The notes: a model not told the origin generated them from the letters alone. A stretch of DNA of 34,540 nt from Prevotellaceae bacterium UBA7028 (GCA_002494215.1 DLBF01000197.1:1-34540), one strand, 5' to 3'. Shown: positions 25,540 to 34,505, counted from the stretch's first letter. Made by a program: numbers and translations.

Positions 25540-26378
25540 GGAGCCATCTGTGCCTGAACCTCTTTGGCTTTCTCTGCTGCAACGGCGGCAAAGTTTTCTG
25601 TGTTGTCGGCATAGATGATAGCACGGCTGCTATTGACGAGCAGGCCGCAATCCTCAATCATTCCGTATTTGCATACATCCTCCAGGCTACCGCCTTGTGC
25701 GCCGATGCCAGGAACAAGCAGGAATGCCTTTGGGGCCACCTTGCGGATGTCCTTGAACATCTCGCCACGTGTAGCGCCTACTACGTACATCATGTTCTCG
25801 TCGTTACCCCATTCCTGACTCTTGCGGATAACTTTCTCGAAGAGGCGCTCTCCATCTTTGTCCTCTGTAAGTTGAAAGTCGAAAGAGCCCTTGTTGCTGG
25901 TCAGTGCCAACAGGATTACCCAATGGTTTTTGGTAGCTCCCTCGCCTTCGGAGAGGGCAGGGGTGAGGCTTTCCAAGAAAGGTGTCACGCTGTCTTCTCC
26001 CATATAAGGGGCAACAGTTAGGGCATCCACATCATATTCTCCAAAGAAAGTGCGGGCATACATTTTGCTGGTGTTGCCGATATCTCCACGTTTGGCGTCA
26101 GCTATAATAAACTGGTCGGGGTAATTCTTTTTCAGGTATTTAACGGTCTTCTCAAAGGCTATCATTCCCTTTACGCCAAAGGCCTCGTAAAAAGCAAGGT
26201 TGGGCTTATATGCAACGCAGTAGGGTGCAGTGGCATCAATGATGGCTTTGTTGAAGGCGAAGATGGGGTCTTCTTCCTTCAGCAAGTGCTCGGGAATCTT
26301 CTTCAAGTCCGTATCCAAACCTACGCAGAGGAAACTCTGCTTCTTCTTTATATTTTCAAAAAGTTCTGTTCTTGTCAT
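25521..26378 (-). CDS. pyrF: Orotidine 5'-phosphate decarboxylase with a repeat-derived insertion
   Basis: A 285-residue enzyme making UMP from OMP, the last step of de novo pyrimidine synthesis. Landmarks: [14 protein letters not shown] (about 16-29), the active-site [11 protein letters not shown] (about 94-104), VAPYMGEDS (about 122-130), [12 protein letters not shown] (about 154-165) and [12 protein letters not shown] near the phosphate site. This is the long, type 2 PyrF. Between VTPFLE (to 136) and NHWVILLAL (from 151) lies [12 protein letters not shown] (137-148), encoded by a palindromic repeat; remembered Bacteroides PyrF proteins of about 274 residues go almost directly from VTPFL to KWVILLAL. 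The C-terminal LILNS is also repeat-encoded. The active-site motifs are intact, so the protein is probably functional. Confidence 0.95.
   Translation of the reverse strand: MTRTELFENIKKKQSFLCVGLDTDLKKIPEHLLKEEDPIFAFNKAIIDATAPYCVAYKPNLAFYEAFGVKGMIAFEKTVKYLKKNYPDQFIIADAKRGDIGNTSKMYARTFFGEYDVDALTVAPYMGEDSVTPFLESLTPALSEGEGATKNHWVILLALTSNKGSFDFQLTEDKDGERLFEKVIRKSQEWGNDENMMYVVGATRGEMFKDIRKVAPKAFLLVPGIGAQGGSLEDVCKYGMIEDCGLLVNSSRAIIYADNTENFAAVAAEKAKEVQAQMAPLILNS
25935..25970 (-). repeat. Palindromic repeat inserted in frame in pyrF
   Basis: On the plus strand the segment contains CCCTC...GAGGG arms (25939-25943 and 25953-25957) around a TTCG-centred core, then GCAGGGGTGAGG. On the coding strand it reads [12 protein letters not shown]. 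The LTPALS.(R/G)E string is familiar from spurious translations of dispersed GC-rich palindromic repeats in many bacterial genomes. This is the only copy I see in the window, so repeat status within this genome is inferred. Confidence 0.7.
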
Positions 26379-26430
26379 AACTCTAAACTCTAAACTCTAA
26401 ACTCTAAACTCTAAACTCTAAACTCTAAAC
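26379..26430. repeat. Perfect heptamer array (AACTCTA)7 filling the prfA-pyrF gap
   Basis: Seven perfect copies of AACTCTA plus AAC, 52 nt. The array begins at the base next to the pyrF ATG and ends one base before the prfA stop, so the whole 53-nt intergenic gap is repeat. On the mRNA it reads TTTAGAG repeated, with a TAG every 7 nt and thus stop codons in all three frames ahead of pyrF. Copy-number change would alter spacing between prfA and pyrF but not the reading frame. Confidence 0.95.
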
Positions 26431-26431
26431 T

Positions 26432-27541
26432 TTATAAGGCCGCTTCCTTCATGCGTTCCGCATTCTCTGCCACGATGAGGTGGTCAATACAATCCTGAAT
26501 CTGTCCGTCCATAAAGGCATTCAGATTATATATGGTATAACCAATGCGGTGGTCTGTGATACGTCCCTGAGGGTAGTTGTACGTACGTATCTTGGCTGAT
26601 CTGTCGCCAGTGGAAACCATGGTTTTGCGCTTTGATGCGATATCATCCAAGTATTTCTGGTGTTCCTTATCATATATAAATGTGCGCAGGCGCGCGAGAG
26701 CACGTTCCTTGTTCTTGGGCTGGTCGCGAGTTTCTGTACACTCCACAAGGATTTCCTCGTCCTCGTTGGTAAAGGGGTTACGCCACATATAGCGCGCGCG
26801 TACACCAGACTCAACCTTGTTTACATTCTGTCCGCCGGCACCACTGCTTCGGAAGGTATCCCACTTGATGGCACCCTCGTTGATTTCGACATCAAACTCC
26901 TCGGCCTCTGGTAAGACGGCTACCGTAGCGGCACTGGTATGAACACGTCCCTGAGTCTCTGTGGCGGGGACACGTTGTACGCGATGAACGCCAGATTCAT
27001 ATTTCAGGATTCCGTAAACGCCTTCGCCTGTTACACTGAAGATGATTTCCTTGAAGCCGCCGACTGCTCCTTCGGAGAAACTACTGACAGCCATCTTCCA
27101 TCCCTTCAGCTCTATGTATTTACTGTACATACGGAACAGGTCTCCGGCAAAGAGGGCCGCCTCGTCGCCACCTGTTCCTCCTCGGATTTCCATGATGACA
27201 TTCTTGTCATCTTCGGGGTCGGCAGGGATGAGCAGCAGCTTTATTTCCTCTTCCAGTGCAGGAATTCGCTTTTCGCTTTCTGCCATCTCCTCGCGCAGCA
27301 TCTCCTTGGTGTCAGCGTCTTCTTCTATGGCAAGCATCTCCTTGGCATCTTCAATATTCTGCAGGCATCCAACGTATTCTTTTCTGGCTGCAACGATTTT
27401 GCCAAGGTCCTTGTATTCCTTGGTTAATTTCACGTATCGCTTTTGGTCAGCAATCACAGAGGGGTCTGTGATGAGGGTACTCACCTCCTCATATCGTGAA
27501 ACCAATCCTTCCAGTCTGTCTAATAAACTATTTTCTGCCAT
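26432..27541 (-). CDS. prfA: Peptide chain release factor 1
   Basis: A 369-residue release factor that reads UAA and UAG and triggers peptidyl-tRNA hydrolysis. The GGQ catalytic motif is at 236-238 (RSSGAGGQNVNK) and the stop-codon-reading P-A-T tripeptide at 192-194 (VPATETQGRVHTS), which marks RF1 rather than RF2. An N-terminal coiled-coil domain (about 1-105, rich in Glu and Lys) is as expected. No RF2-style programmed frameshift is present. It starts 2 nt after the purM stop. Confidence 0.97.
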   Translation of the reverse strand: MAENSLLDRLEGLVSRYEEVSTLITDPSVIADQKRYVKLTKEYKDLGKIVAARKEYVGCLQNIEDAKEMLAIEEDADTKEMLREEMAESEKRIPALEEEIKLLLIPADPEDDKNVIMEIRGGTGGDEAALFAGDLFRMYSKYIELKGWKMAVSSFSEGAVGGFKEIIFSVTGEGVYGILKYESGVHRVQRVPATETQGRVHTSAATVAVLPEAEEFDVEINEGAIKWDTFRSSGAGGQNVNKVESGVRARYMWRNPFTNEDEEILVECTETRDQPKNKERALARLRTFIYDKEHQKYLDDIASKRKTMVSTGDRSAKIRTYNYPQGRITDHRIGYTIYNLNAFMDGQIQDCIDHLIVAENAERMKEAAL

Positions 27542-27543
27542 GT

Positions 27544-28710
27544 TTAATACTCAAAATCACCAAATTCGCTCTTGATGAGCAGACTCTTCTTTCCTTCCTC
27601 GATGTGACCGATAATCTGGGCGTCGATATTGAATGACTTGCTGATTTCTATTACCTTCTCGGCATCTTCGGGAGCAAGGTAAACCTCCAGACGGTGTCCC
27701 ATATTGAATACCTTATAGGCTTCAGCGTAATCAGTGCCGCTCTCCTTGATGATTGCCTTAAAGAGGGGAGGCACGGGGAACATGTTGTCTTTGATAACCC
27801 TGCAGTTTTCGCCCACAAAGTGCAGCACCTTTGTCTGAGCACCTCCTGTACAGTGTACCATGCCGTGAATCTTGGGGCGAAGTTCGTCCAGCAACTTCTT
27901 TACAACAGGAGCATAGGTGCGGGTGGGGGAGAGAACCAACTTGCCTGCATTGATGGGCGAGCCTTCCACCTCGTCTGTCAGCTTGTATGAACCGCTGTAA
28001 ACCAGTTCTTCGGGTACAGCCTTGTCGTAGCTTTCGGGGTATTTCTCGGCCAGGTATTTGCTGAATACATCATGGCGGGCACTGGTCAGTCCGTTACTAC
28101 CCATACCACCGTTATATTCCTTTTCGTAGGTTGCCTGTCCACAAGAGGAGAGGCCCACAATAACATCGCCAGGACGGATGTTGGCATTGTTAATTACATC
28201 ACTGCGCTTCATACGGCAGGTAACAGTGCTGTCCACAATGATGGTTCGAACCAAATCGCCCACGTCGGCAGTCTCGCCACCTGTGGCGTAGATGCCAATA
28301 CCCATTTCGCGCATCTGCTGCAGGAGTTCGTCTGTTCCGTTAATGATAGCGGAGATGACTTCTCCGGGAATCAGCATCTTGTTTCGTCCTATGGTGCTGC
28401 TTACCAGAATGTTATCTACAGCGCCCACACACAGCAGGTCGTCAGTATTCATAATAAGTGCATCCTGTGCAATACCTTTCCAGACGCTTAGGTCGCCAGT
28501 TTCTTTCCAGTACATATAAGCCAGACTGGATTTGGTGCCTGCGCCATCGGCATGCATGATATTGCAATATTCGGGGTCGCCTCCTAGAATGTCGGGTATA
28601 ATCTTACAGAAGGCCTGAGGAAAAATTCCTTTGTCTATGTTCTTGATTGCGTTGTGAACATCTTCCTTGGCAGCGCTTACGCCGCGCATCATGTATCGTT
28701 GATTGCTCAT
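27544..28710 (-). CDS. purM: Phosphoribosylformylglycinamidine cyclo-ligase (AIR synthetase)
   Basis: A 388-residue PurM of the longer Bacteroidetes type, forming aminoimidazole ribotide from FGAM with ATP in purine synthesis. Recognisable segments: HADGAGTKSSLAYMYWKETGD (ATP/phosphate site, about 53-73), ALIMNTDDLLCVGA, GIYATGGETADVGD and a C-terminal NMGHRLEVYL. The start is placed at ATG 28710 (MSNQRYMMRG) because the strong promoter lies at 28735-28766; an open frame continuing to 28788 would have to begin upstream of the transcription start. It is the first gene of the purM-prfA-pyrF-lpx-miaA-pbp operon. Confidence 0.93.
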   Translation of the reverse strand: MSNQRYMMRGVSAAKEDVHNAIKNIDKGIFPQAFCKIIPDILGGDPEYCNIMHADGAGTKSSLAYMYWKETGDLSVWKGIAQDALIMNTDDLLCVGAVDNILVSSTIGRNKMLIPGEVISAIINGTDELLQQMREMGIGIYATGGETADVGDLVRTIIVDSTVTCRMKRSDVINNANIRPGDVIVGLSSCGQATYEKEYNGGMGSNGLTSARHDVFSKYLAEKYPESYDKAVPEELVYSGSYKLTDEVEGSPINAGKLVLSPTRTYAPVVKKLLDELRPKIHGMVHCTGGAQTKVLHFVGENCRVIKDNMFPVPPLFKAIIKESGTDYAEAYKVFNMGHRLEVYLAPEDAEKVIEISKSFNIDAQIIGHIEEGKKSLLIKSEFGDFEY

Positions 28711-28734
28711 TATAATTTGTTTGTTATTGCTGTG

Positions 28735-28766
28735 CAAAGATAATACAATTATCTTATATACGCAAA
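28735..28766 (-). promoter_or_regulatory. Promoter of the purM operon
   Basis: On the minus strand TTTG (28763-28766), 20 nt, then TATCTTTG (28735-28742), an exact match to the Bacteroidetes TTTG/TAnnTTTG pattern. The expected start near 28728 leaves a leader of only about 18 nt before the purM ATG and decides its start codon. Confidence 0.8.
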
Positions 28767-28829
28767 TTCCCCTTGCTTGAACATCCAATAATTATTGTTT
28801 TTTAGTATGTCTGCATTTGAATGTAATGT

Positions 28830-28843
28830 GTAAAGGCGTTTAC
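28830..28843. promoter_or_regulatory. Small palindrome between divergent promoters (possible operator)
   Basis: GTAAA-GGCG-TTTAC, a 5-bp inverted repeat, lies between the purM and TonB-receptor promoters, about 54 nt upstream of the receptor's -33 box. It could be an operator for either gene; the match is short and may be chance. Confidence 0.25.
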
Positions 28844-28883
28844 GCTGTTGAGAAATCCGATATTCAATGCCCTTCATCATTTG

Positions 28884-28915
28884 TTTGTGTGTTTCCCGAA
28901 ATGTTGCTATCTTTG
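28884..28915 (+). promoter_or_regulatory. Promoter of the TonB-dependent receptor gene
   Basis: TTTG (28884-28887), 20 nt, TATCTTTG (28908-28915): a full match on the plus strand. Transcription should begin near 28922, so the coding start must be downstream; the ATG at 28940 gives a leader of about 18 nt, almost the same as for purM on the other strand. Confidence 0.8.
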
Positions 28916-28939
28916 CGGTCGCAAATTAATCAGAAGTCA

Positions 28940-30988
28940 ATGAGGTCAATCTTTATATTGGGAGCCCTGTTTATAACACTAACTGTCTCTTCGGAAGAAA
29001 CTGTTGATACGACACAGGTGTGTGATACTGTTGTTGTGCCAGTAAAAGAAAACTGGCCCCTGCGAGAGCAATGCGTTTCCAGTGTTAGTCTTGACAAACA
29101 GGATATTAGGGCGCGTGGCATACACAATATCTGTGATTTGACTACTGTTGTACCGGGACTCTTCATCCCATCGTATGGCAGTGCGCAAAACACATCCATA
29201 TACTTGAGAGGAATAGGCAGTAGGACCAATGCCCCTGCGGTGGGGATATATGTGGATGATATGCCATGGCTCAATAGAAGTTCCTATAATACAAGAATCG
29301 GGGAAGTTGAACGCATCGAGGTATTGCGTGGCCCGCAAAATACATTGTATGGAAGAAATACCATGGGTGGGCTCATCCGTGTTGTCACTAAGAATCCTAT
29401 TGATTACCAAGGTACATTCATAGAACGCTCCATGGCTAACCATTATTGCCATTATACTGGTATCTCGCACTATCAGCGTTTCTCGGACAAATTGGGATTT
29501 ACGGCAGGCGTGGCCTATAGGTCTGACGGAAGCTATTTCAGAAACATCAGTTATGGGCAGAAGGCTGATGCCGATCGTTCGCTGCGTGCTCATACGAGAT
29601 TGTTCTACCGACCTGGCGAAGTGGCTAGTCTTGATTTCCTTGCCAACTATGAGCTATGTACGCAGGATGCTTTCCCGTATTATCTGGAGAGTGTTTCGGA
29701 TAATGACATATACAGGGATCAGTTGACTCGGTACATAGGTAAGATTAGCAGTAACGATGACAATTTGTATCTGCGTCACTTGCTTAATGTCGGTATGAAG
29801 GCTGAACGTAAATGGCCCAGGGTAACACTCAGTAATGTGTTAGCCTTTCAATTGCTTCGTGACGATTTGAGCATGGATCAGGACTTTACATATCTTAGTC
29901 TTGGTACGTTTCAGCAACAACAACATAGCTATACTCTTAGTGAAGAAATTGCGCTAAAAAGTCAACCTGACGCATGGCGTCATTGGGAATGGATTACAGG
30001 TGCCAGTTTTAATGGTCTATGGTTGCATACATGTGTTGATGATACAGAACAATATGATACTCCGTCAAGGAGTGCAGCGCTTTTTCATCAGAGTACATGG
30101 CGTGATATCTTTAATGCCAAGGGATTGAACCTAATGGTAGGGTTTCGGGCGGAATATGAACATGCTGGCTTTTCGTGCTCTAACCTGTTGGATGGGAAGT
30201 TGTGTGAAGACTGGTGGCAACTGATGCCTCGTACTTCCCTGCAGTATTCCTTCTCTAAGGGGAATGTATATGGAACTGTATCGCGTGGTTACAAGAGCGG
30301 AGGATATAACGGTGTTATAAATAATGGTACACCGCAGCTATATCGACCCGAATATGCATGGAATTATGAGTTGGGAACACATCTTAATCTTGTTCGGGAC
30401 AGGTTGATTGTTGATGCTTCTGTTTTTTTGACAAATATTACAGATCTGCAGATGGCCCAAGTAGCTCCTTCCGGATTGGAAGTTGTGACAGAGAATGCTG
30501 GTCGGAGCCGTTCCTGTGGCGGCGAATTTTCTCTTCTTGCCAAGTTCTCAGATCGTTTGCAGGCACATGCTACTTACGGATATACCCATGCCACATTTAC
30601 TGATTACATGTTTTCAGCAGACGTGTCGTATAAGGGTAATTATGTTCCTTTTGTTCCCCGGCATAGTGTTGATATGGGTGCTATCTATGGATTCCCGTTA
30701 CCAAAAATACTCAATCGTCAACTGATGGATAGAATGAATGTTAGTGTTAACTGGCATGGATTGGGACACCTCTACTGGACGGAGGACAACCTTGTCAGCG
30801 AGCCCTTCTATAAAGCCCTTGATGTCAAACTTACGTTTTATCGCAAGCAGCTTGAGTTCGCTGTTTGGGCCAATAATATCTTTGATAATCGTTGCAGGAC
30901 AGTCTATTTCCTGCGTTCGGGTAGAGGCTATTCGCAACGGAACAAACCCTTCCAGTGTGGGTTTGAAGTAAGGATGTTCTTTAAATAG
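28940..30988 (+). CDS. Orphan TonB-dependent outer-membrane receptor
   Basis: A 682-residue receptor from the ATG at 28940 (MRSIFILGALFITL..., a signal peptide). There is no N-terminal carboxypeptidase-regulatory domain. The plug follows directly, with VVPGLFIPSYGSAQNTSIYL, RGIGSRTNAPAVGIYVDDMP and RIEVLRGPQNTLYGRNTMGG, then a barrel of about 22 strands ending in FEVRMFFK. This is the siderophore/cobalamin-receptor style (COG1629) rather than SusC style, and no SusD neighbour exists. The ligand (iron complex, vitamin, sugar) cannot be told from sequence. An upstream in-frame ATG at 28817 is rejected because it precedes the promoter. It is the only plus-strand gene and converges with aroE, 6 nt away. 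Confidence 0.9.
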   Translation: MRSIFILGALFITLTVSSEETVDTTQVCDTVVVPVKENWPLREQCVSSVSLDKQDIRARGIHNICDLTTVVPGLFIPSYGSAQNTSIYLRGIGSRTNAPAVGIYVDDMPWLNRSSYNTRIGEVERIEVLRGPQNTLYGRNTMGGLIRVVTKNPIDYQGTFIERSMANHYCHYTGISHYQRFSDKLGFTAGVAYRSDGSYFRNISYGQKADADRSLRAHTRLFYRPGEVASLDFLANYELCTQDAFPYYLESVSDNDIYRDQLTRYIGKISSNDDNLYLRHLLNVGMKAERKWPRVTLSNVLAFQLLRDDLSMDQDFTYLSLGTFQQQQHSYTLSEEIALKSQPDAWRHWEWITGASFNGLWLHTCVDDTEQYDTPSRSAALFHQSTWRDIFNAKGLNLMVGFRAEYEHAGFSCSNLLDGKLCEDWWQLMPRTSLQYSFSKGNVYGTVSRGYKSGGYNGVINNGTPQLYRPEYAWNYELGTHLNLVRDRLIVDASVFLTNITDLQMAQVAPSGLEVVTENAGRSRSCGGEFSLLAKFSDRLQAHATYGYTHATFTDYMFSADVSYKGNYVPFVPRHSVDMGAIYGFPLPKILNRQLMDRMNVSVNWHGLGHLYWTEDNLVSEPFYKALDVKLTFYRKQLEFAVWANNIFDNRCRTVYFLRSGRGYSQRNKPFQCGFEVRMFFK

Positions 30989-30994
30989 AATAGA

Positions 30995-31723
30995 CTATTC
31001 GTTCCAGAATTCCCAGCTGGCAATAGCTTGTAGGTGTAGCATCTCCAGGCCGTTCTTGACAACAGCGCCTTGGAGGGCTCCTTTCTTCATAAAGAGTGTG
31101 TTTTCTGGATTATAGACCAAATCATATAGCAGATTGTCTTGCGTTAGGAATTCGTAAGGAATGGCAGGGCATTCGTCAACTTTGGGGAACATGCCAACGG
31201 GACTGCAATTGACAATCACCTCATATTCCCTTAATGTCTCTGCGGTAATATCTTCGTAAGTAATCATCCCCTCACGTGGGGTGCGACTTACATACTTCCA
31301 TTCCAATCCCAACCGGGTGAGTCCTACGCGTATGGCTCTGCTGGCACCACCTGTTCCTAAGATCAGAGCTTTGCGGTGATGAGGCTTCAGCAAAGGCTGA
31401 ATGCTTCTGGTAAAGCCTATGATGTCACTGTTGAATCCTTTCAGATGACCATTGCGGATTTGTACGACGTTGACGGCGCCAATCTCACGAGCTTCATCGC
31501 TCAGCTCGTCAAGGAATGGAATAACCTCGGTCTTATAGGGAAGTGTAACATTGATGCCTCTTAGCTCGGGATTCTCTTGCAGGACTTCTGTTAGTTTCCC
31601 TATTTTTGGAATCTGAAAGTTGAGATACTCGGCATCAATGCCTTCTCTTGCAAATTTCTCCGTAAAGAATCCTTTGCTAAAACTATGCCCCAAAGGGTTG
31701 CCTATAATTCCGTATTTATCCAT
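30995..31723 (-). CDS. aroE: Shikimate dehydrogenase
   Basis: A 242-residue enzyme reducing 3-dehydroshikimate to shikimate with NADPH. Shikimate-site residues are visible: S14 and S16 in GHSFSK, K64 in NVTLPYK and D100 in GFNSD. The Rossmann motif LILGTGGASRAIRVGL follows, then VSRTPREG, which corresponds to the NADP-selecting N/S-R-T segment. It is about 30 residues shorter than E. coli AroE, typical of the compact Bacteroidetes form. Last gene of the phoH-purC-menG-aroE operon; the 85-nt gap to menG holds an 11-bp tandem repeat. Confidence 0.95.
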   Translation of the reverse strand: MDKYGIIGNPLGHSFSKGFFTEKFAREGIDAEYLNFQIPKIGKLTEVLQENPELRGINVTLPYKTEVIPFLDELSDEAREIGAVNVVQIRNGHLKGFNSDIIGFTRSIQPLLKPHHRKALILGTGGASRAIRVGLTRLGLEWKYVSRTPREGMITYEDITAETLREYEVIVNCSPVGMFPKVDECPAIPYEFLTQDNLLYDLVYNPENTLFMKKGALQGAVVKNGLEMLHLQAIASWEFWNE

Positions 31724-31743
31724 TCTTTTTTCTCTTTTACACT

Positions 31744-31773
31744 GCTCATGCCTAGCTCATGCCTAGCTCATGC
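31744..31773. repeat. 11-bp tandem repeat in the menG-aroE gap
   Basis: GCTCATGCCTA occurs twice followed by GCTCATGC, 2.7 copies. Further CTAGC steps follow (31780 and 31790), giving four CTAG tetramers within about 40 nt, a tetramer usually scarce in bacterial DNA. The repeat lies between two genes of one operon and would be transcribed. Confidence 0.85.
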
Positions 31774-31808
31774 TTCTCCCTAGCTATCCCCTAGCTTCTA
31801 TGATATGC

Positions 31809-32546
31809 TTATTCCCCCTTCTTCGCCAGGTACATTGTACATAGCCCAAAGGTAAAACGCTTCCAGTTTATTTGTTGGAATCCTGCTTTCTTTAGAATTC
31901 CTTCCATTACCTCTCCTTGCGGAAAGGCTTCCATGGAAGAAGGTAGGTAGGTGTATGCCGATGAGTCATGGCTGATAAGCTTTCCTATAAAAGGCATTAC
32001 CACGTGTGCATAAAGCCAGAAAAGCTGCTTCATGGGAAAATGGGGTGGGGTGCATAGTTCCACTATCAGCAGATGTCCGCCTGTGCGCAGAACACGATAC
32101 ATTTCTGCAAGTCCGGCATCCAGATCTTGGAAGTTGCGCACTCCGTAAGCAGATGTTACTGCATCGAAACTGGCATCTGGAAAAGAAAGGTGCATGCAGT
32201 CCTCCCGTTGGAAGGAGATGGTATCTTGCATATTCAGTTTCTGCACTTTCTCGCGTCCTACAGCCATCATACCCTCGCTGATATCTGCGCCAATGATTTT
32301 TTGTGGTTGCAGGCGTTTGGCGGAAAGTATGGCAAAATCGCCAGTCCCAGTGGCAATATCTAAAAGAACTTGTGGGTGATGTTCTTTTAATGAATCAACG
32401 GCTTTGCGTCTCCATCCCCGGTCAATTCCCAGGGAAAGAGCATGATTCAGAAGGTCGTAAGAGTGAGCAATGTGGTCAAACATCTGTTCCACTTGCTCAC
32501 CCTTCTCTCCTTCGTGATAAGGATTTATTGTCTCCTGTTTGTACAT
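31809..32546 (-). CDS. menG: Demethylmenaquinone methyltransferase
   Basis: A 245-residue SAM-dependent C-methyltransferase of the UbiE/MenG family, which makes menaquinone from demethylmenaquinone. The N-terminal segment [20 protein letters not shown]...WR (about 23-46) is the family signature, SAM motif I is [10 protein letters not shown] (62-71), and [20 protein letters not shown] is the second UbiE signature. Bacteroidetes rely on menaquinone, so the MenG role is assigned rather than UbiE. Its ATG directly abuts the purC stop codon (TAA then ATG). Confidence 0.94.
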   Translation of the reverse strand: MYKQETINPYHEGEKGEQVEQMFDHIAHSYDLLNHALSLGIDRGWRRKAVDSLKEHHPQVLLDIATGTGDFAILSAKRLQPQKIIGADISEGMMAVGREKVQKLNMQDTISFQREDCMHLSFPDASFDAVTSAYGVRNFQDLDAGLAEMYRVLRTGGHLLIVELCTPPHFPMKQLFWLYAHVVMPFIGKLISHDSSAYTYLPSSMEAFPQGEVMEGILKKAGFQQINWKRFTFGLCTMYLAKKGE

Positions 32547-33494
32547 TTATCGGTTTTGTAACCAAGTAGTCACATTCTTCTCAATACGTGCAGCAATGTC
32601 GCCTTCTGTTGCTGCGGGAACGAACTTCTCGCCTACAATGTGTTCGTAGAGCTCGATATAACGGTCTGCTACGCTCTGGGCATATTCGTCTGTAATCTCG
32701 GGCATAACCTGACCGGGTTGGTTCATGAAGTTGTGCTCAATCAGCCATTGGCGAACGAACTCCTTGCTTAACTGCTTCTGGGGTTCTCCCTTGGCAAACT
32801 TCTCTTCATAACCATCGGCATAGAAATAACGGCTGCTGTCGGGGGTGTGAATCTCGTCGATCAAGATAACTTTGCCATCACGCTTGCCAAACTCATATTT
32901 GGTGTCAACCAAGATGAGGCCCTTGCTGGCGGCAATCTCACTACCACGCTTAAAGAGGGCACGGGTGTACTTGACCATTGTCTCCCAGTCTTCCTTGCTT
33001 ACCAGTCCCTGCTTGATGATTTCTTCTGCAGAGATGTTCTCGTCATGACCCTCGTCAGCCTTGGTTGTGGGGGTGATGATAGGCTCGGGGAACTTCTCGT
33101 TTTCGCGCATGCCTTCAGGCAGTTTGACGCCACACAGTTCACGACATCCGTTCTTGTATTCACGCCATGCGCTACCTGTCAAATAACCACGTATGATCAT
33201 CTCCACGCGGAAACCCTCAGCCTTCAGTCCTACGGTTACCATAGGGTCGGGAGTAGCAAGCTTCCAGTTGGGGACAATGTCGGCAGTGGCATCCAGGAAG
33301 CTGGCTGCGATCTGGTTTAGAACCTGACCTTTGAAGGGAATGCCCTTGGGCAAAACTACGTCAAAGGCAGAGATACGGTCTGTTGCTACCATTACCATCA
33401 GGTCATCGTTGATGTTGTAGACATCACGAACCTTACCATGATAAACACTTACCTGTCCGGGCAGGTTGAAGTCTGTTCTTGTTAATGCTTTCAT
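32547..33494 (-). CDS. purC: Phosphoribosylaminoimidazole-succinocarboxamide synthase
   Basis: A 315-residue PurC (SAICAR synthetase) joining CAIR and aspartate in purine synthesis. Visible motifs: [20 protein letters not shown] (about 20-39), [30 protein letters not shown] (about 110-122) and the [18 protein letters not shown] region near the C-terminal third. The start is set at ATG 33494 (MKALTRTDF); the open frame upstream is Lys/Asn-rich and overlaps phoH by 26 nt, so it is not used. It lies 10 nt after phoH and abuts menG. Confidence 0.95.
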   Translation of the reverse strand: MKALTRTDFNLPGQVSVYHGKVRDVYNINDDLMVMVATDRISAFDVVLPKGIPFKGQVLNQIAASFLDATADIVPNWKLATPDPMVTVGLKAEGFRVEMIIRGYLTGSAWREYKNGCRELCGVKLPEGMRENEKFPEPIITPTTKADEGHDENISAEEIIKQGLVSKEDWETMVKYTRALFKRGSEIAASKGLILVDTKYEFGKRDGKVILIDEIHTPDSSRYFYADGYEEKFAKGEPQKQLSKEFVRQWLIEHNFMNQPGQVMPEITDEYAQSVADRYIELYEHIVGEKFVPAATEGDIAARIEKNVTTWLQNR

Positions 33495-33504
33495 ATTGTT
33501 TTTT

Positions 33505-34488
33505 TTATTTTGATTGTTTTTTTTCCTCAATGTATTGTTTTCCTCGTTCTATCTCTGCCTCGTATTTGTTGTAGGCATTAACGATGCGGGTTACCAGCTT
33601 ATGTCTGACGATGTCTTTCTCGTTCATTTCTATAAAGCTGATGCCTTTGATACCTTTCAGAATCTGGCTGGCTTCGCGCAGGCCGCTCCTGACTCCATGG
33701 GGAAGGTCTATCTGCGTCATGTCTCCGGTGATAATCATCTTGGTATTCATGCCCATACGTGTCAGGAACATCTTAATCTGTGAGTTGGTGGTGTTCTGCG
33801 CCTCGTCCAGAATGACTACTGCGTCACTTAATGTTCTGCCACGCATAAAGGCTAACGGGGCAATTTGTATGATGTTTTGTTCCATCATCTCGCGCAGTTT
33901 CTGTGTGGGAATCATGTCCTCCAATGCATCATAGAGAGGTTGCAGATAGGGGTCTATCTTCTCCTTCATGTCGCCGGGCAGGAATCCTAACTTCTCGCCG
34001 GCTTCTACAGCGGGACGTGAAAGGATAATCTTCCTAATTTCTTTGTTCTTTAATGCTCTTACGGCCAATGCTATGCTGGTATAGGTCTTACCTGAACCGG
34101 CAGGGCCTACGGCAAATATCATGTCGTTCTCCTGATAAGCTTTTACCAGTTCTTGCTGGTTGATGCTTCTTGCCGTGATAGGTTTGCCTGTTACGCTGTA
34201 AACAATCACGCCTTCCACACCTTCGCGATTTGTTTTCTCACCTTTCAGAATCTGAAGGATCTCCTCTTCCGTCAGGCTGTTATATTTAAGGATGTGTTTC
34301 TGCAACTTTTCCAGATTCTCCTCAAAGGCGCACATCTCCAGCTCATCGCCCATCACGTGGATAACATTACCTCTTGCCGCAATGCGTAGTTTGGGGTAAA
34401 GAGCCTTTACCATTTGTATGTTGGAATTACCTACCCCGTACAGAATGACGGGGTCAATATCATCAATTACAATATGTTTTTCTATCAT
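33505..34488 (-). CDS. PhoH-like ATPase
   Basis: A 327-residue cytoplasmic ATPase of the PhoH/YbeZ type. The N-terminal KH-like region (about 10-75) is followed by the ATPase domain with Walker A GPAGSGKT (128-135), [17 protein letters not shown] (about 157-173) and Walker [10 protein letters not shown] (224-232), then TGD and a conserved PHGVRSGL segment. The family is linked to RNA metabolism and often partners with the YbeY nuclease, which is not in the window. It is the first gene of the phoH-purC-menG-aroE operon. Confidence 0.92.
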   Translation of the reverse strand: MIEKHIVIDDIDPVILYGVGNSNIQMVKALYPKLRIAARGNVIHVMGDELEMCAFEENLEKLQKHILKYNSLTEEEILQILKGEKTNREGVEGVIVYSVTGKPITARSINQQELVKAYQENDMIFAVGPAGSGKTYTSIALAVRALKNKEIRKIILSRPAVEAGEKLGFLPGDMKEKIDPYLQPLYDALEDMIPTQKLREMMEQNIIQIAPLAFMRGRTLSDAVVILDEAQNTTNSQIKMFLTRMGMNTKMIITGDMTQIDLPHGVRSGLREASQILKGIKGISFIEMNEKDIVRHKLVTRIVNAYNKYEAEIERGKQYIEEKKQSK

Positions 34489-34505
34489 TATTTTATAATT
34501 TGGTG

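Noticed and set aside
25935..25970. Sequencing or assembly error in pyrF
   Set aside because: The insertion is a whole number of codons, frame and flanking motifs are intact, and the added sequence resembles a known type of dispersed repeat.
28817..28939. Upstream start for the TonB receptor
   Set aside because: A complete promoter at 28884-28915 lies inside this extension, and the signal peptide begins at 28940.
30985..31000. Bidirectional terminator between the TonB receptor and aroE
   Set aside because: GAATA-GAC-TATTC is a short AT-rich palindrome without T-runs.
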